A stretch of DNA of 64,000 nt from Alkalicoccus chagannorensis DSM 18086 (GTDB lineage Bacteria; Bacillota; Bacilli; Bacillales; Salisediminibacteriaceae): NCBI RefSeq assembly GCF_000429725.1, contig NZ_AUCK01000006.1, positions 1 through 64,000 on the forward strand, in the 5' to 3' direction. Each line of letters starts with the position of its first letter. The first letter of the stretch is position 1. Under the pieces are notes generated by a model, which worked only from the letters and a program-made list of their open reading frames with translations, searched no databases and was not told the origin of the DNA. This document shows positions 47,818 to 56,541 of this stretch, piece after piece. The position numbers and the translations under genes are program-made.

Positions 47818-48183
47818 ATGGCACGAGTAGCTGGTGTCGACATTCCACGCGATAAGCGGGTTGTCGTATCTCTCACGTATATCTACGGGATCGGAAAGAC
47901 CCGTGCTGCCGAAGTACTGGAAGAAGCAGGTGTAGATGCGAGCACACGCGTCCGTGATCTCACGGAAGATGAGCTCGGTAAAATCCGTGGTGTAGTAGAC
48001 AACATCAAGGTAGAAGGGGATCTCCGTCGTGAAGTCTCCCTCAACATCAAGCGTCTGATCGAAATCGGATCCTACCGCGGTATCCGTCACCGTCGGGGTC
48101 TGCCGACACGCGGTCAGAAGACGAAGAACAACGCACGTACACGTAAAGGACCTCGTCGTACTGTCGCGAACAAGAAAAAGTAA
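47818..48183 (+). CDS. rpsM: 30S ribosomal protein S13
   Basis: 121 residues. The helix-two-turn-helix region ([14 protein letters not shown]) and the basic tail [19 protein letters not shown] are present. The start follows ACAGGAGGTG. Confidence 0.97.
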   Translation: MARVAGVDIPRDKRVVVSLTYIYGIGKTRAAEVLEEAGVDASTRVRDLTEDELGKIRGVVDNIKVEGDLRREVSLNIKRLIEIGSYRGIRHRRGLPTRGQKTKNNARTRKGPRRTVANKKK

Positions 48184-48201
48184 AGGAGGCTGCGTTAATT
48201 T

Positions 48202-48594
48202 ATGGCTAAGCCAAAAACAACACGCGCAAAGCGTCGTCAGCGTAAGAATATAGAGACCGGTATTGCACACATTCGTTCTACGTTCAACAACACGATCGTA
48301 ACGATCACTGACACTCAAGGAAACGCGATCTCCTGGGCAAGTGCCGGCGGCCTTGGTTTCAAAGGCTCTCGTAAGTCCACTCCGTTTGCTGCACAGACAG
48401 CAGCGGAAGCAGCATCCAAAGCTGCAATGGAACATGGCATGAAGGAAGTTGAAGTTTCTGTTAAAGGCCCTGGTGCAGGCCGTGAAGCGGCTATCCGCTC
48501 TCTGCAGGCTGCAGGTCTTGAAGTCAGCATGATCCGTGACGTAACGCCGGTTCCACACAACGGCTGCCGTCCACCAAAACGTCGCCGCGTATAA
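48202..48594 (+). CDS. rpsK: 30S ribosomal protein S11
   Basis: 130 residues. [19 protein letters not shown] and the C-terminal [13 protein letters not shown] are diagnostic. It precedes a 133-base gap with RNA hairpins. Confidence 0.97.
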   Translation: MAKPKTTRAKRRQRKNIETGIAHIRSTFNNTIVTITDTQGNAISWASAGGLGFKGSRKSTPFAAQTAAEAASKAAMEHGMKEVEVSVKGPGAGREAAIRSLQAAGLEVSMIRDVTPVPHNGCRPPKRRRV

Positions 48595-48608
48595 TCCGCT
48601 CTACTGCT

Positions 48609-48705
48609 GGTCCGCTCCTGCAGCGGACCCTTGTCGAAGCTGTAACAAGTCAAGTGTGCCCAGTGAGGGATTCCGGCTGCGGTACTGCCCAGCCGGGGTT
48701 TCGAC
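48609..48705 (+). promoter_or_regulatory. Structured leader upstream of rpoA
   Basis: Hairpin GGTCCGCT/AGCGGACC (48609-48616 with 48622-48629) is followed by an outer stem GTCGAA/TTCGAC (48633-48638 with 48700-48705) enclosing CCGGCTG/CAGCCGG (48673-48679 with 48690-48696). There is no T tract. It may be processing or regulatory RNA. Confidence 0.5.
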
Positions 48706-48727
48706 GTTTTGAAGGAGGGTTAGTTGA

Positions 48728-49672
48728 ATGATCGAGATAGAGAAGCCGAAGATAGAAACGGTCGAATTAAGCGACGATCAAACGTACGGAAAATTCGTCG
48801 TAGAACCTCTGGAACGTGGATATGGAACAACGCTGGGGAACTCCCTGCGCCGCATCATGCTCTCCTCTCTGCCGGGAGCAGCGGTGACATCCGTGCAGTT
48901 CAATGGTGTCCTGCATGAGTTCTCCACCATCGAAGGGGTCGTGGAGGATGTAACAACCATCATCCTTCACCTGAAACAGCTGGCGCTCAAAATTTACTCT
49001 GATGAAGAGAAAACGATTGAGATCGATGCAACGGGCGAAGGAACGGTTACTGCCGCGGACATTACGCACGACAGTGACGTCGAGATCCTCAACCCGGATC
49101 TTCATATCGCAACCCTCTCCAAAGGCGCGCAGTTCCAGATGAAAGTGACAGCGAAGCGCGGCCGCGGCTATGTGCCGGCGGAAGGAAACAACACGGGAGA
49201 TCTGCCAATCGGCGTCATTCCTGTTGACTCCATCTTTACTCCGGTATCGCGTGCGAACTACCAGGTGGAAAACACCCGAGTAGGTCAGATTACCAATTTT
49301 GATAAGCTGACGCTCGATGTCTGGACAGACGGGAGCATCCGTCCGGAAGAAGCTGTCTCTCTCAGTGCGAAAATCCTGACCGAGCACCTGAACATTTTTG
49401 TCGGGCTGACCGATCAGGCACAGCATGCAGAGATCATGGTGGAAAAAGAAGAGGACCAGAAAGAAAAAGTTCTGGAAATGACGATTGAAGAACTGGATCT
49501 CTCTGTCCGTTCCTATAACTGCCTCAAGCGGGCAGGAATCAACACGGTGCAGGAGCTGACTCAAAAGTCGGAAGAGGACATGATGAAAGTGCGCAACCTC
49601 GGACGTAAATCCCTCGAGGAAGTCCAGGAAAAGCTGCACGAACTCAACCTCGGCCTGCGCAAAGAAGACTGA
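48728..49672 (+). CDS. rpoA: RNA polymerase alpha subunit RpoA
   Basis: 314 residues. The assembly domain ([20 protein letters not shown]) is joined by a linker to the C-terminal domain [19 protein letters not shown], which contacts UP elements and activators. ATG follows GAAGGAGGGTTAG. Confidence 0.98.
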   Translation: MIEIEKPKIETVELSDDQTYGKFVVEPLERGYGTTLGNSLRRIMLSSLPGAAVTSVQFNGVLHEFSTIEGVVEDVTTIILHLKQLALKIYSDEEKTIEIDATGEGTVTAADITHDSDVEILNPDLHIATLSKGAQFQMKVTAKRGRGYVPAEGNNTGDLPIGVIPVDSIFTPVSRANYQVENTRVGQITNFDKLTLDVWTDGSIRPEEAVSLSAKILTEHLNIFVGLTDQAQHAEIMVEKEEDQKEKVLEMTIEELDLSVRSYNCLKRAGINTVQELTQKSEEDMMKVRNLGRKSLEEVQEKLHELNLGLRKED

Positions 49673-49716
49673 TGCATCGGAGTACCGATGGTATTTGTGA
49701 AGGAGGGAAATGACTC

Positions 49717-50079
49717 ATGGGATATCGTAAGCTTGGACGCGACAGCAGTGCCCGTAAAGCACTTCTGCGTGACCTGACTACTGATCTGATCATCAATGAG
49801 CGTATCGAAACGACAGAGCCGAAAGCAAAGGAAATTCGTTCTGTTGTGGAGAAAATGATCACGCTCGGAAAGCGTGGAGACCTGCATGCCCGCCGTCAGG
49901 CAGCGGCATTCGTCCGTAAAGAAGTAGCGGACGAGGAAACAGGACAAGACGCGATCCAGAAGCTTTTCGACGACGTCGCAAAGCGCTATGAAGACCGTCA
50001 GGGTGGTTATACCCGCGTAATGAAGCTGGGACCACGTAAGGGAGACGGCGCTGAAATGGCAATCATCGAGCTTGTGTAA
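49717..50079 (+). CDS. rplQ: 50S ribosomal protein L17
   Basis: 120 residues. [19 protein letters not shown] is typical. It ends the alpha operon and is followed by a terminator. Confidence 0.97.
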   Translation: MGYRKLGRDSSARKALLRDLTTDLIINERIETTEPKAKEIRSVVEKMITLGKRGDLHARRQAAAFVRKEVADEETGQDAIQKLFDDVAKRYEDRQGGYTRVMKLGPRKGDGAEMAIIELV

Positions 50080-50095
50080 GCACAAGTTCTTTTAA

Positions 50096-50147
50096 GGGGC
50101 GGCACCAAAGCTGATGTATCAGCGGCGGATCGGCGCCCTTTTTTTTA
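50096..50147 (+). terminator. Intrinsic terminator after rplQ
   Basis: Outer stem GGGCG/CGCCC with an inner perfect GCTGAT/ATCAGC hairpin is followed by nine T. It ends the long S10-spc-alpha transcript. Confidence 0.85.
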
Positions 50148-50194
50148 TAGTTTAAGCTCTGTGATTGTTTATTGTTGATAATGACAGAAAACGC

Positions 50195-50475
50195 CGCTGC
50201 AACTCGGCAGGCTTGCCGTGGAGGAAATCTCCAGCTTCCTCGGTCTGACGCCCTGCGGGATCTTCCGATCTCCTTCTTCCACAGGCGTCCGCCGGTCTTC
50301 GCTGCGTCCTTCTGAAAGAAAAGAAACGTTTATGAAACGGAGCAGGCCCAGGCTCTTTTTCGAGACGCCTGCGGATAAAGAAAGCGTGAAGATCCTCCCG
50401 GTCGTAAGGGAGGGAGAGCGGAAGGAAATCTCCGCGGCAAGCGAAGAAAAAAGAGCCGCAGGCGTACTTTTGCTA
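50195..50475 (+). repeat. GC-rich intergenic region with inverted repeats
   Basis: It contains CAGGCGTC (50282-50289) with its exact complement GACGCCTG (50364-50371), two GGAAATCTCC boxes (about 50223 and 50424) and TTCGCT/AGCGAA pairs. It has the look of the long dispersed extragenic repeats of halophilic Bacillaceae, but no second copy is in the window. A frame of 86 codons here lacks a ribosome site. Confidence 0.45.
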
Positions 50476-50497
50476 TAACAACACTAGGCTTTAACAT
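50470..50497 (+). promoter_or_regulatory. Possible promoter of ecfA1-truA
   Basis: TTGCTA (50470-50475), spacer 16, TAACAT (50492-50497). It would give a leader of about 380 bases containing repeat copy B. It is weak. Confidence 0.3.
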
Positions 50498-50513
50498 AGC
50501 CATAGTTTAAGAA

Positions 50514-50597
50514 AGCATAAGTTTTCATACAAGGAGACGGCGGCTTCATGCGCTGCGCGGGAAGAAACAAAAACGTCTTCTTCCCTCAAAAGCCTGC
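50514..50597 (+). repeat. Dispersed structured intergenic repeat, copy B
   Basis: It is the counterpart of copy A (16679-16763). The blocks are CATAAGTTTTCATAC, ACGGCGGCTTCATGCGCTGC, GGGAAGAA (50559-50566) with TTCTTCCC (50578-50585), and AAGCCTGC. The stem arms are conserved and the loop differs. From 50598 to 50883 I see nothing definite. Confidence 0.7.
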
Positions 50598-50883
50598 AGC
50601 GGTGCCGCACGCCGTTCCGACCAAAAGGCGCTTTGCGCATTTGGTCTGTTATAGTCAGGTTCTCGCTGCTATCGAGGAAGAGAGCGGCTCGGTCTTCGTA
50701 CGAGGGCTTCCTGCTTTTCGCGGTGGTTCGGCTCGAAACTGGAGCGGACCGACGTGTTTTGGCCTGCGTAAGGCGATCCCCGTCCCAGTCAGGAGCAGCA
50801 CCTGGTTTTCTCGACAGCAGGCAATGGCTTTATCCGGTCATTCGGAGATGCGGCCTTTTGTTTCCAGGAGGGAAAAACATTCC

Positions 50884-51735
50884 GTGTTCTACGAAAGCGA
50901 GGCGGCACAGGCAATGGAAGCAGTAGTGGAAATGAACGATGTCCGGGCAGGGTACGACGGCACCGACGTGCTGCACGGCATCAATCTGACGTTGGAAAAA
51001 GGCAGTTTCACCGCAGTCACCGGGCATAACGGCTCTGGAAAGTCCACGCTGGCGAAGTGCCTGAATGGATTTGTCCAGCCAAGCACGGGGACCGTCCGCA
51101 CGTGCGGGTTCAATCCGGCAGAGAAAACGACACAGCCGCAGCTCCGCCGCCGGGCCGGCATGGTCTTCCAGCATCCCGACAATCAAATTGTCGCCCCGAC
51201 GGTTGCGGACGATATCGCCTTCGGTCTGGAGAATGCCGGGATTCCGACGGAGGAGATGCAGGAGCGGGTGGCTGCGGCCATCACCCGGTTCGGTCTGGAC
51301 GGCTTTGAGGACAGGGAACCGCACCGCCTTTCCGGCGGCCAGAAACAGCGCGTCGCTCTGGCGGGGGTGACCGCCCTGCGGCCGGAACTCATCATTCTGG
51401 ATGAAGCGACGTCGATGCTTGATCCAGAAGGACGGGTAGACATGCGTCATGTCATCCGGCAGCTCGCTGAGGACAGCTCCGTGACGGTGCTCAGCGTTAC
51501 GCATGAGATGGAGGAAGCCGCAGAAGCAGACCGGGTGCTCGTGCTGCAGGACGGCCACATCGTTCTCGACGGGTCTCCGAGAAACGTTTATGCAGAAGCG
51601 GATGTGCTGGAAGCCGCGGGACTGCGGCCGCCGCTGCCGGTGCGGATTTCCGCTTCGCTTCGGAAAGAGGATGCCGCCTTTCGGCATACGATGTCACAGG
51701 AAGAGCTGGTGAGTGCGCTGTGCAGATCGAAGTAA
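50884..51735 (+). CDS. ecfA1: ECF transporter ATPase EcfA1
   Basis: 283 residues from GTG 50884, which has AGGAGGG 11 bases upstream; ATG 50914 (273 residues) is the alternative with a poorer site. It is one of two ATPases energising group II ECF vitamin transporters. Walker A GHNGSGKST, Q-loop FQHPDNQIV, signature LSGGQKQR and Walker B LIILDEATSMLD are intact. Upstream codons out to 50548 look non-coding. The substrate-binding S components are encoded elsewhere. Confidence 0.93.
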   Translation: MFYESEAAQAMEAVVEMNDVRAGYDGTDVLHGINLTLEKGSFTAVTGHNGSGKSTLAKCLNGFVQPSTGTVRTCGFNPAEKTTQPQLRRRAGMVFQHPDNQIVAPTVADDIAFGLENAGIPTEEMQERVAAAITRFGLDGFEDREPHRLSGGQKQRVALAGVTALRPELIILDEATSMLDPEGRVDMRHVIRQLAEDSSVTVLSVTHEMEEAAEADRVLVLQDGHIVLDGSPRNVYAEADVLEAAGLRPPLPVRISASLRKEDAAFRHTMSQEELVSALCRSK

Positions 51736-52583
51736 AGCAGGCAGGGTATACGTACCAGCCGGATACGCCTTTTGTCCACGAAGCCCTACAGGAGCTCACC
51801 GTGACGTTTGCATCCGGGAAGGTTCATGCGCTGGCTGGTGCCACCGGATCCGGTAAATCGACGCTCCTGCAGCTGTTCAACGCGCTGGAGAAGCCGACGA
51901 CGGGCACGGTGACGGTCGGACGCCACACCGTCCGGCCGGATTCCAAAAGCCGGGACCTGCATACGCTGCGGGCGGAGACCGGCATGGTGTTTCAGTTTCC
52001 CGAGCATCAGCTGTTTGAAGAAACGGTGCTCCAAGACGTGATGTTCGGTCCGCTCAACCACGGTGTGCCGAAAGCCGAAGCGAAAGCACGCGCCCTCGAA
52101 GCGCTCGCCCGGACCGGCCTTTCCGCAGACCTGCATCACCGGACCCCTTTCGCCCTCTCCGGGGGGCAGATGCGCCGTGCCGCAGCAGCCGGCGTCCTGG
52201 CACTCGAGCCGAAGCTGCTCCTTCTCGATGAGCCGACAGCCGGCCTCGACCCGCGCGGCCGGGAAGAGATGATGCAGCTGTTTACGGACTGGTGCCGCGA
52301 AAAACCGGAGCGGACGCTCGTCTTTGTCACCCATCACATGGAGCACATTGCTGCCTACGCTGATGTGGCGACGATTCTGCATGAAGGTCGGCTGCATATG
52401 CAGGGACCCCCGGCGGAGGTGTTCCAGTCACAGCAGCAGCTGCAGGAAGCGTCCTTAACACCGCCGGAAACGCTGCAGATCGTCCACCGGCTGCAGCAGG
52501 AAGGCATCCACCTGGACGGACCGGTGCTCACCGAGACGGAGCTGGCGACCGCGCTCCAGCGGTACTGGAGGCACGCACGATGA
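51720..52583 (+). CDS. ecfA2: ECF transporter ATPase EcfA2
   Basis: 287 residues from GTG 51720, overlapping ecfA1 by 16 bases. Walker A GATGSGKST, Q-loop FQFPEHQLFE, signature LSGGQMRR and Walker B LLLLDEPTAGLD are present. Its EEMMQLFTDW-type C-terminal domain contacts EcfA1. It overlaps ecfT by four bases. Confidence 0.95.
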   Translation: MQIEVKQAGYTYQPDTPFVHEALQELTVTFASGKVHALAGATGSGKSTLLQLFNALEKPTTGTVTVGRHTVRPDSKSRDLHTLRAETGMVFQFPEHQLFEETVLQDVMFGPLNHGVPKAEAKARALEALARTGLSADLHHRTPFALSGGQMRRAAAAGVLALEPKLLLLDEPTAGLDPRGREEMMQLFTDWCREKPERTLVFVTHHMEHIAAYADVATILHEGRLHMQGPPAEVFQSQQQLQEASLTPPETLQIVHRLQQEGIHLDGPVLTETELATALQRYWRHAR

Positions 52584-53380
52584 AATATGCCGTCATTGCC
52601 GGCCAGTACATTCCTGGAGACTCGCTCGTCCACCGTATGGACCCGCGCAGCAAACTCATCCTTGTCGTGCTGTTCATGTCCCTCGTGTTCGTCTCAGCGC
52701 ACCCGGCCTCTCTCGGAGCAGCTGCCGTCCTGGTCGCCGGGGCTTTTCTGATCACCGGCATCTCCTTCCGCTTCTTCTGGAAGGGCATGCGCCTCATCCT
52801 GATCATCATTGTGCTGACATTTCTCATGCACGCCCTGATCACGAACGAAGGCACCGAGCTCGTCTCTGCCGGCTGGCTCTCCATCTATAGTGGAGGCGTA
52901 GCGACAGGCGCCCTGCTGGCAGGCAGGCTCGCCCTGCTCGTGACGTTTGCCGTCATGCTTACACTCACAACGACCCCGGTGGATCTGACCGACGCGATGG
53001 AACGGCTCCTGCACCCGCTCAAGCGTCTGCGCGTCCCCGTCCATGAGCTCGCGCTGATGATGTCGATCGCCCTCCGGTTCATTCCGACCCTCCTGGAGGA
53101 AACCGAGCGCATCATCAAGGCCCAGTCCGCACGAGGCGCCTCCTTCAGCCAGGGATCTTTATGGAAGAGAATTCAGTCCTTCACGCCGGTCCTCGTGCCG
53201 CTCTTTGCCCAGTCCTTTCGAAGAGCCGAGGACCTTGCCGACGCGATGGAGGCAAGGGGGTATGAAGGCGGCAAGGGGAGAACCCGGTTCCGTGTGATGA
53301 CATGGCACCGCCGGGATACCGCAGCACTGCTGGTTTTTGCCTGCTACGGGCTGTTCGCCGTGTGGACGAGATTCTGGTAA
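52580..53380 (+). CDS. ecfT: ECF transporter transmembrane protein EcfT
   Basis: 266 residues, with about five or six membrane segments. The cytoplasmic coupling helices include the motifs IIKAQSARGAS and LADAMEARGYEGG (the Ala-Arg-Gly motifs that dock the two ATPases). The start MDPRSKL segment is typical. Confidence 0.95.
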   Translation: MKYAVIAGQYIPGDSLVHRMDPRSKLILVVLFMSLVFVSAHPASLGAAAVLVAGAFLITGISFRFFWKGMRLILIIIVLTFLMHALITNEGTELVSAGWLSIYSGGVATGALLAGRLALLVTFAVMLTLTTTPVDLTDAMERLLHPLKRLRVPVHELALMMSIALRFIPTLLEETERIIKAQSARGASFSQGSLWKRIQSFTPVLVPLFAQSFRRAEDLADAMEARGYEGGKGRTRFRVMTWHRRDTAALLVFACYGLFAVWTRFW

Positions 53381-53393
53381 GGAGGAAGAGACA

Positions 53394-54170
53394 ATGCGCA
53401 TCATGATCTATCTGTCGTACGACGGAAGCGGGTTCCGGGGCTATCAGAAGCAGCCGGATGCCCGGACGGTCCAGCAGGAAGTGGAGCGGGCGCTGGCCCG
53501 GATGCACAAAGCAGACAGCTGGCCATCCACGGCGTCCGGCCGGACCGATACCGGCGTCCATGCCCTGAGCCAGCCGGTTCACTTTGATACGCCGCTGCAG
53601 ATTCCGCTGGAGCGGTGGCCGCGGGCGCTCAATGGCCTGCTGCCGGACGATATTTACGTGCACCGGGCGGTCGAAGCAGAGGGGCTGCATGCGCGTTACG
53701 ACACGGTCGGCAAAGAATACGTGTACAGAATGACCACAGGCGCGCCACACGATGTATTTCAGCGGCATTACCGGCTGCAGCTGAGGGAAACCCCTGATGC
53801 TGCCAGGATGCGTCAGGCAGCCGCACACTGGCTTGGAAGGCACGACTTCTCCAGCCTGTCTTCTCCGCGGACGGATGTCGCAGATAAAGTGCGCACGATG
53901 TACGCGGTGGATATTTACCAGGACGGGACGTCGTGGGTGCTCCGTTTTGCCGGGAGCGGCTTCTTGTATCAAATGGTTCGGATCATGACCGGGACGCTCC
54001 TGGCTGTCGGTTTCGGCGAATGGAAGCCGGAAGACATGCCGGCCCTGATGGAGGCGAAGGACCGCACGCAGGCGCCGAAGACAGCCCCGGGCCATGGGCT
54101 GTATCTTTCCCGTGTTTTCTACGATTCCTCGGAGCTGGAACAGCACCTGCAGCAGCGCCCGGACCTGTAG
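53394..54170 (+). CDS. truA: tRNA pseudouridine(38-40) synthase TruA
   Basis: 258 residues from ATG 53394 after TAAGGAGGAAG. The catalytic aspartate is D52 in GRTDTGVHA. LSYDGSGFRGYQKQ and the C-terminal FLYQMVRIMTGTLL are conserved. A hairpin (GGACCTG/CAGGTCC) follows but is followed by A, not T, so it is not a clear terminator. Confidence 0.96.
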   Translation: MRIMIYLSYDGSGFRGYQKQPDARTVQQEVERALARMHKADSWPSTASGRTDTGVHALSQPVHFDTPLQIPLERWPRALNGLLPDDIYVHRAVEAEGLHARYDTVGKEYVYRMTTGAPHDVFQRHYRLQLRETPDAARMRQAAAHWLGRHDFSSLSSPRTDVADKVRTMYAVDIYQDGTSWVLRFAGSGFLYQMVRIMTGTLLAVGFGEWKPEDMPALMEAKDRTQAPKTAPGHGLYLSRVFYDSSELEQHLQQRPDL

Positions 54171-54227
54171 GCAGCAGGTCCGGCACGAAAAAAAATAAAA
54201 AACAACGGCTCCGAGTGTGTTTTCGTA

Positions 54228-54256
54228 TTGACACCAGGCGTAACGTATTATATGAT
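54228..54256 (+). promoter_or_regulatory. SigA-type promoter of rplM-rpsI
   Basis: TTGACA (54228-54233), 17-base spacer, TATGAT (54251-54256). Confidence 0.85.
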
Positions 54257-54354
54257 GGTTAACGGTATTCTTATGCCCACTAGCCCCGGGTACGGAATCG
54301 ATCGATACGACAGTACAGTTTTTGGATAGTCAGATTTAGGAGGGAAATCAACAA
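54257..54354 (+). promoter_or_regulatory. Putative L13 leader
   Basis: The 98-base leader between this promoter and rplM has the position and the conserved-looking blocks (TTAACGGTAT, CCCACTAGCC, GGATAGTCAGATTTAGGAGG) of the Firmicutes L13 leader, where L13 is thought to act on its own mRNA. I could not confirm the fold by alignment. Confidence 0.6.
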
Positions 54355-54792
54355 ATGCGTACAACATATATGGCAAATGCAGAATCCGTAGAACGCAAAT
54401 GGTACGTTGTCGACGCAGCAGGCCAGACACTCGGTCGTCTGTCTTCCGAGGTTGCATCAATCCTGCGCGGCAAGCACAAGCCGACGTTCACCCCACACGT
54501 GGACACAGGTGACAACGTGATCATCATCAACGCAGAAAAGATTGAAATGACAGGAAACAAATTTCAGGACAAGTACTACTACCGTCACAGCCGCTACCCA
54601 GGCTCCCTGAAGGCGACTTCCGCCGGCGACATGCGCCGCGAAAAGCCGGAGCGTCTGCTGGAGCTTTCCATCAAAGGAATGCTTCCAAAAGGACCACTCG
54701 GACGCCAGACAGGCAAAAAACTGCACGTGTATGCAGGCAGTGAGCATCCTCACGCAGCACAAAAACCAGAAGCGTACGAACTACGCGGATAA
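54355..54792 (+). CDS. rplM: 50S ribosomal protein L13
   Basis: 145 residues, as in B. subtilis. [20 protein letters not shown] and [16 protein letters not shown] are signatures. ATG follows TTAGGAGGG. Confidence 0.97.
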   Translation: MRTTYMANAESVERKWYVVDAAGQTLGRLSSEVASILRGKHKPTFTPHVDTGDNVIIINAEKIEMTGNKFQDKYYYRHSRYPGSLKATSAGDMRREKPERLLELSIKGMLPKGPLGRQTGKKLHVYAGSEHPHAAQKPEAYELRG

Positions 54793-54812
54793 TTTCGAAG
54801 GAGGGACTTCTC

Positions 54813-55205
54813 TTGGCACAAGTTCAATATGCAGGAACAGGTCGTCGTAAGAACTCTGTCGCACGCGTGCGGCTCGTACCTGGTGACGGCAGCATCGTCA
54901 TCAACAAGCGCAGCATCGACGAGTATTTCGACCTCGAGACACTCAAAGTAATTGCAAAGCAGCCACTGGCTGAAACACAGACAGAAGGCACGTACGATGT
55001 ACACGTAAACGTAAACGGCGGCGGCTACACAGGCCAGGCCGGCGCAATCCGTCACGGTGTTGCACGCGCGCTGCTTCAAGCGGATCCGGAATTCCGTCCG
55101 TCACTCAAAAAAGCAGGCTACCTCACTCGTGACCCTCGTGGGAAAGAGCGTAAGAAGTACGGTCTCAAGGCCGCTCGTCGTTCTCCTCAGTTCTCGAAGC
55201 GTTAA
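54813..55205 (+). CDS. rpsI: 30S ribosomal protein S9
   Basis: 130 residues from TTG 54813 after AAGGAGGGA. The C-terminus SPQFSKR that reaches the P-site tRNA is complete, so insertion of the adjoining element has left the gene intact. [14 protein letters not shown] is the N-terminal signature. Confidence 0.97.
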   Translation: MAQVQYAGTGRRKNSVARVRLVPGDGSIVINKRSIDEYFDLETLKVIAKQPLAETQTEGTYDVHVNVNGGGYTGQAGAIRHGVARALLQADPEFRPSLKKAGYLTRDPRGKERKKYGLKAARRSPQFSKR

Positions 55206-55231
55206 AAAGCCTTTCATATCAAGCTTTTCAG

Positions 55232-55266
55232 CCCCTCTGCTCCCCAACCCGGCAGAGGGGTTTTTT
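55232..55266 (+). terminator. Intrinsic terminator after rpsI
   Basis: CCCCTCTGC (55232-55240) with GCAGAGGGG (55252-55260), followed by six T. Confidence 0.93.
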
Positions 55267-55281
55267 CTGTTTTTGCTGTAC

Positions 55282-55303
55282 TAACTCACTAATTAACTCA
55301 CTA
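55282..55303. repeat. Two direct repeats beside the integrase gene
   Basis: TAACTCACTA occurs at 55282-55291 and 55294-55303, 12 bases apart. Tandem direct repeats here are a typical place for arm-type Int or Xis sites near the attachment core. Confidence 0.45.
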
Positions 55304-55323
55304 TTGGTTGAAAAAGCGATTTT

Positions 55324-56493
55324 TTACCCGTCCATGAACTGTTGAAAAGCAGCCGCTGTGGTATCTTTCCGATCCGGGGTGACATGCGTGTACGTGTTCA
55401 TAGTGGTATGAATATCTTTATGGCCCAGGCGCACCTGCACATCCTTTATAGATAAGCCCGCTTCAAACAACAGGCTGGCGTGCGTATGACGAAATCCGTG
55501 CACGCCGATCCGGGGCAGATCCGGCAGCTCTTTAGATATCCGCTGCAGGGTTTCGTTTAAATATGACAGTTTGCAGTAATCCATCCTCTGGGTGGAATAG
55601 TGAAAGTTCGTAAATACGGGCTGTTCTTCCGCTTTTTGAAAACGCAGACCGAGGCGCATGTACCACTGCATCTGCTGTTTCCTCCATATGTGAAGCAGCC
55701 GCACCGTTTCATCATCCAGGCTGACCGTCCGGATCGAGGCCTGTGTCTTTGTGGGAATAACAACTTTCTTGCTGTCTACAAAAGCCAGTGTTTTATTCAC
55801 ACGGATGGTTTTTTCCTTCAGGTCCACATCCGACCAGTGGAGCCCCTGGAGTTCTCCTTTCCGTACTCCCGTATAGGCGAGCATACGAAACATCAGATGA
55901 ACTTTCTGCCTGCTTTCCTCCTCCGATCCCTTCAAGTGATTCAGGAACGTATGAAGCTGCTGTTTGGTGAAAAAATTCTCTTTTTCCTCCATGTCAGAAA
56001 CATCAAGTTTCGGCATCATGATATGTTCCATCGGGTTCACCTTAATGATGTTCATCTTCACGGCATACTTAAACACCAGGTTCGCCTGAACTTTGTAATC
56101 ACGAAAGGATTTCAACTGCTGCGCCCATCTGTTCACAAGGCGCTGACAGTCCCGCCGTTCAATCTTTTTGATTCTCCAGTCTCCCATATCCCCTAAGATA
56201 CGTTTGAACAGACGCTGCTTTGTGTAAGCCGTTGTGGGCTTAATTTGCAGGCGGTTCTGTTGGAACCATTCCTCATACACTTCACGGAAAGAGGGATTCC
56301 CTCCAGAAGATATTCCGTAATCTGCCGTATCCACTTCCATACGGGAAGCGGCTATTTTTGCTTCTTTCTTCGTTTTAAATCCACTCCGTGTGGTCTGCCG
56401 CTGCCTTCCAGTATGCGGATCATAACCGACATAGACTTTCACACGGTAATATTTCTTTCCATCTTTCTTTTTGTATTCTTCTATACGAGCCAT
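55324..56493 (-). CDS. int: Tyrosine site-specific integrase
   Basis: 389 residues. The N-terminal three-strand arm-binding domain (KYYRVKVYVGYDPHTGRQRQ) and SAM-like core-binding domain precede the catalytic domain. Its residues R211 (TGVRKGEL), H332 and R335 (HGFRHTHAS), H358 (LGHKD) and nucleophile Y368 (NTYTH) are all present, so it should be active. It resembles Tn916/ICEBs1/phage-type integrases. The gene converges on rpsI, placing the left attachment site in 55190-55320. ATG is preceded on its strand by AAAGGGG. Confidence 0.95.
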   Translation of the reverse strand: MARIEEYKKKDGKKYYRVKVYVGYDPHTGRQRQTTRSGFKTKKEAKIAASRMEVDTADYGISSGGNPSFREVYEEWFQQNRLQIKPTTAYTKQRLFKRILGDMGDWRIKKIERRDCQRLVNRWAQQLKSFRDYKVQANLVFKYAVKMNIIKVNPMEHIMMPKLDVSDMEEKENFFTKQQLHTFLNHLKGSEEESRQKVHLMFRMLAYTGVRKGELQGLHWSDVDLKEKTIRVNKTLAFVDSKKVVIPTKTQASIRTVSLDDETVRLLHIWRKQQMQWYMRLGLRFQKAEEQPVFTNFHYSTQRMDYCKLSYLNETLQRISKELPDLPRIGVHGFRHTHASLLFEAGLSIKDVQVRLGHKDIHTTMNTYTHVTPDRKDTTAAAFQQFMDG

Positions 56494-56502
56494 AAAAACA
56501 TT

Positions 56503-56538
56503 CCCCTTTCTGTTGCTGGGCAGGCGATAGAGAAGGGG
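56503..56538 (-). promoter_or_regulatory. Inverted repeat that could hide the integrase ribosome site
   Basis: On the minus strand CCCCTT (56538-56533) can pair with AAGGGG (56508-56503). The latter is the int ribosome site. The stem would form in a repressor-int read-through transcript. Confidence 0.4.
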
Positions 56539-56541
56539 TTT

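Noticed and set aside
50218-50478. 86-codon frame in the rplQ-ecfA1 gap
   Set aside because: No ribosome site, repeat-like base composition, and internal inverted repeats explain the sequence better.
50548-50883. 112-residue N-terminal extension of EcfA1
   Set aside because: It runs through repeat copy B and has no family counterpart; the ABC domain starts normally after the later start.
54162-54200. Hairpin after truA as a terminator
   Set aside because: The stem is followed by a run of A rather than T on the plus strand, and on the minus strand the T run comes before the stem.
55324-56493. Integrase as a chromosomal XerC/XerD
   Set aside because: It has an arm-binding N-terminal domain and a length of 389 residues, and it neighbours phage-type regulators; Xer proteins are about 300 residues without that domain.
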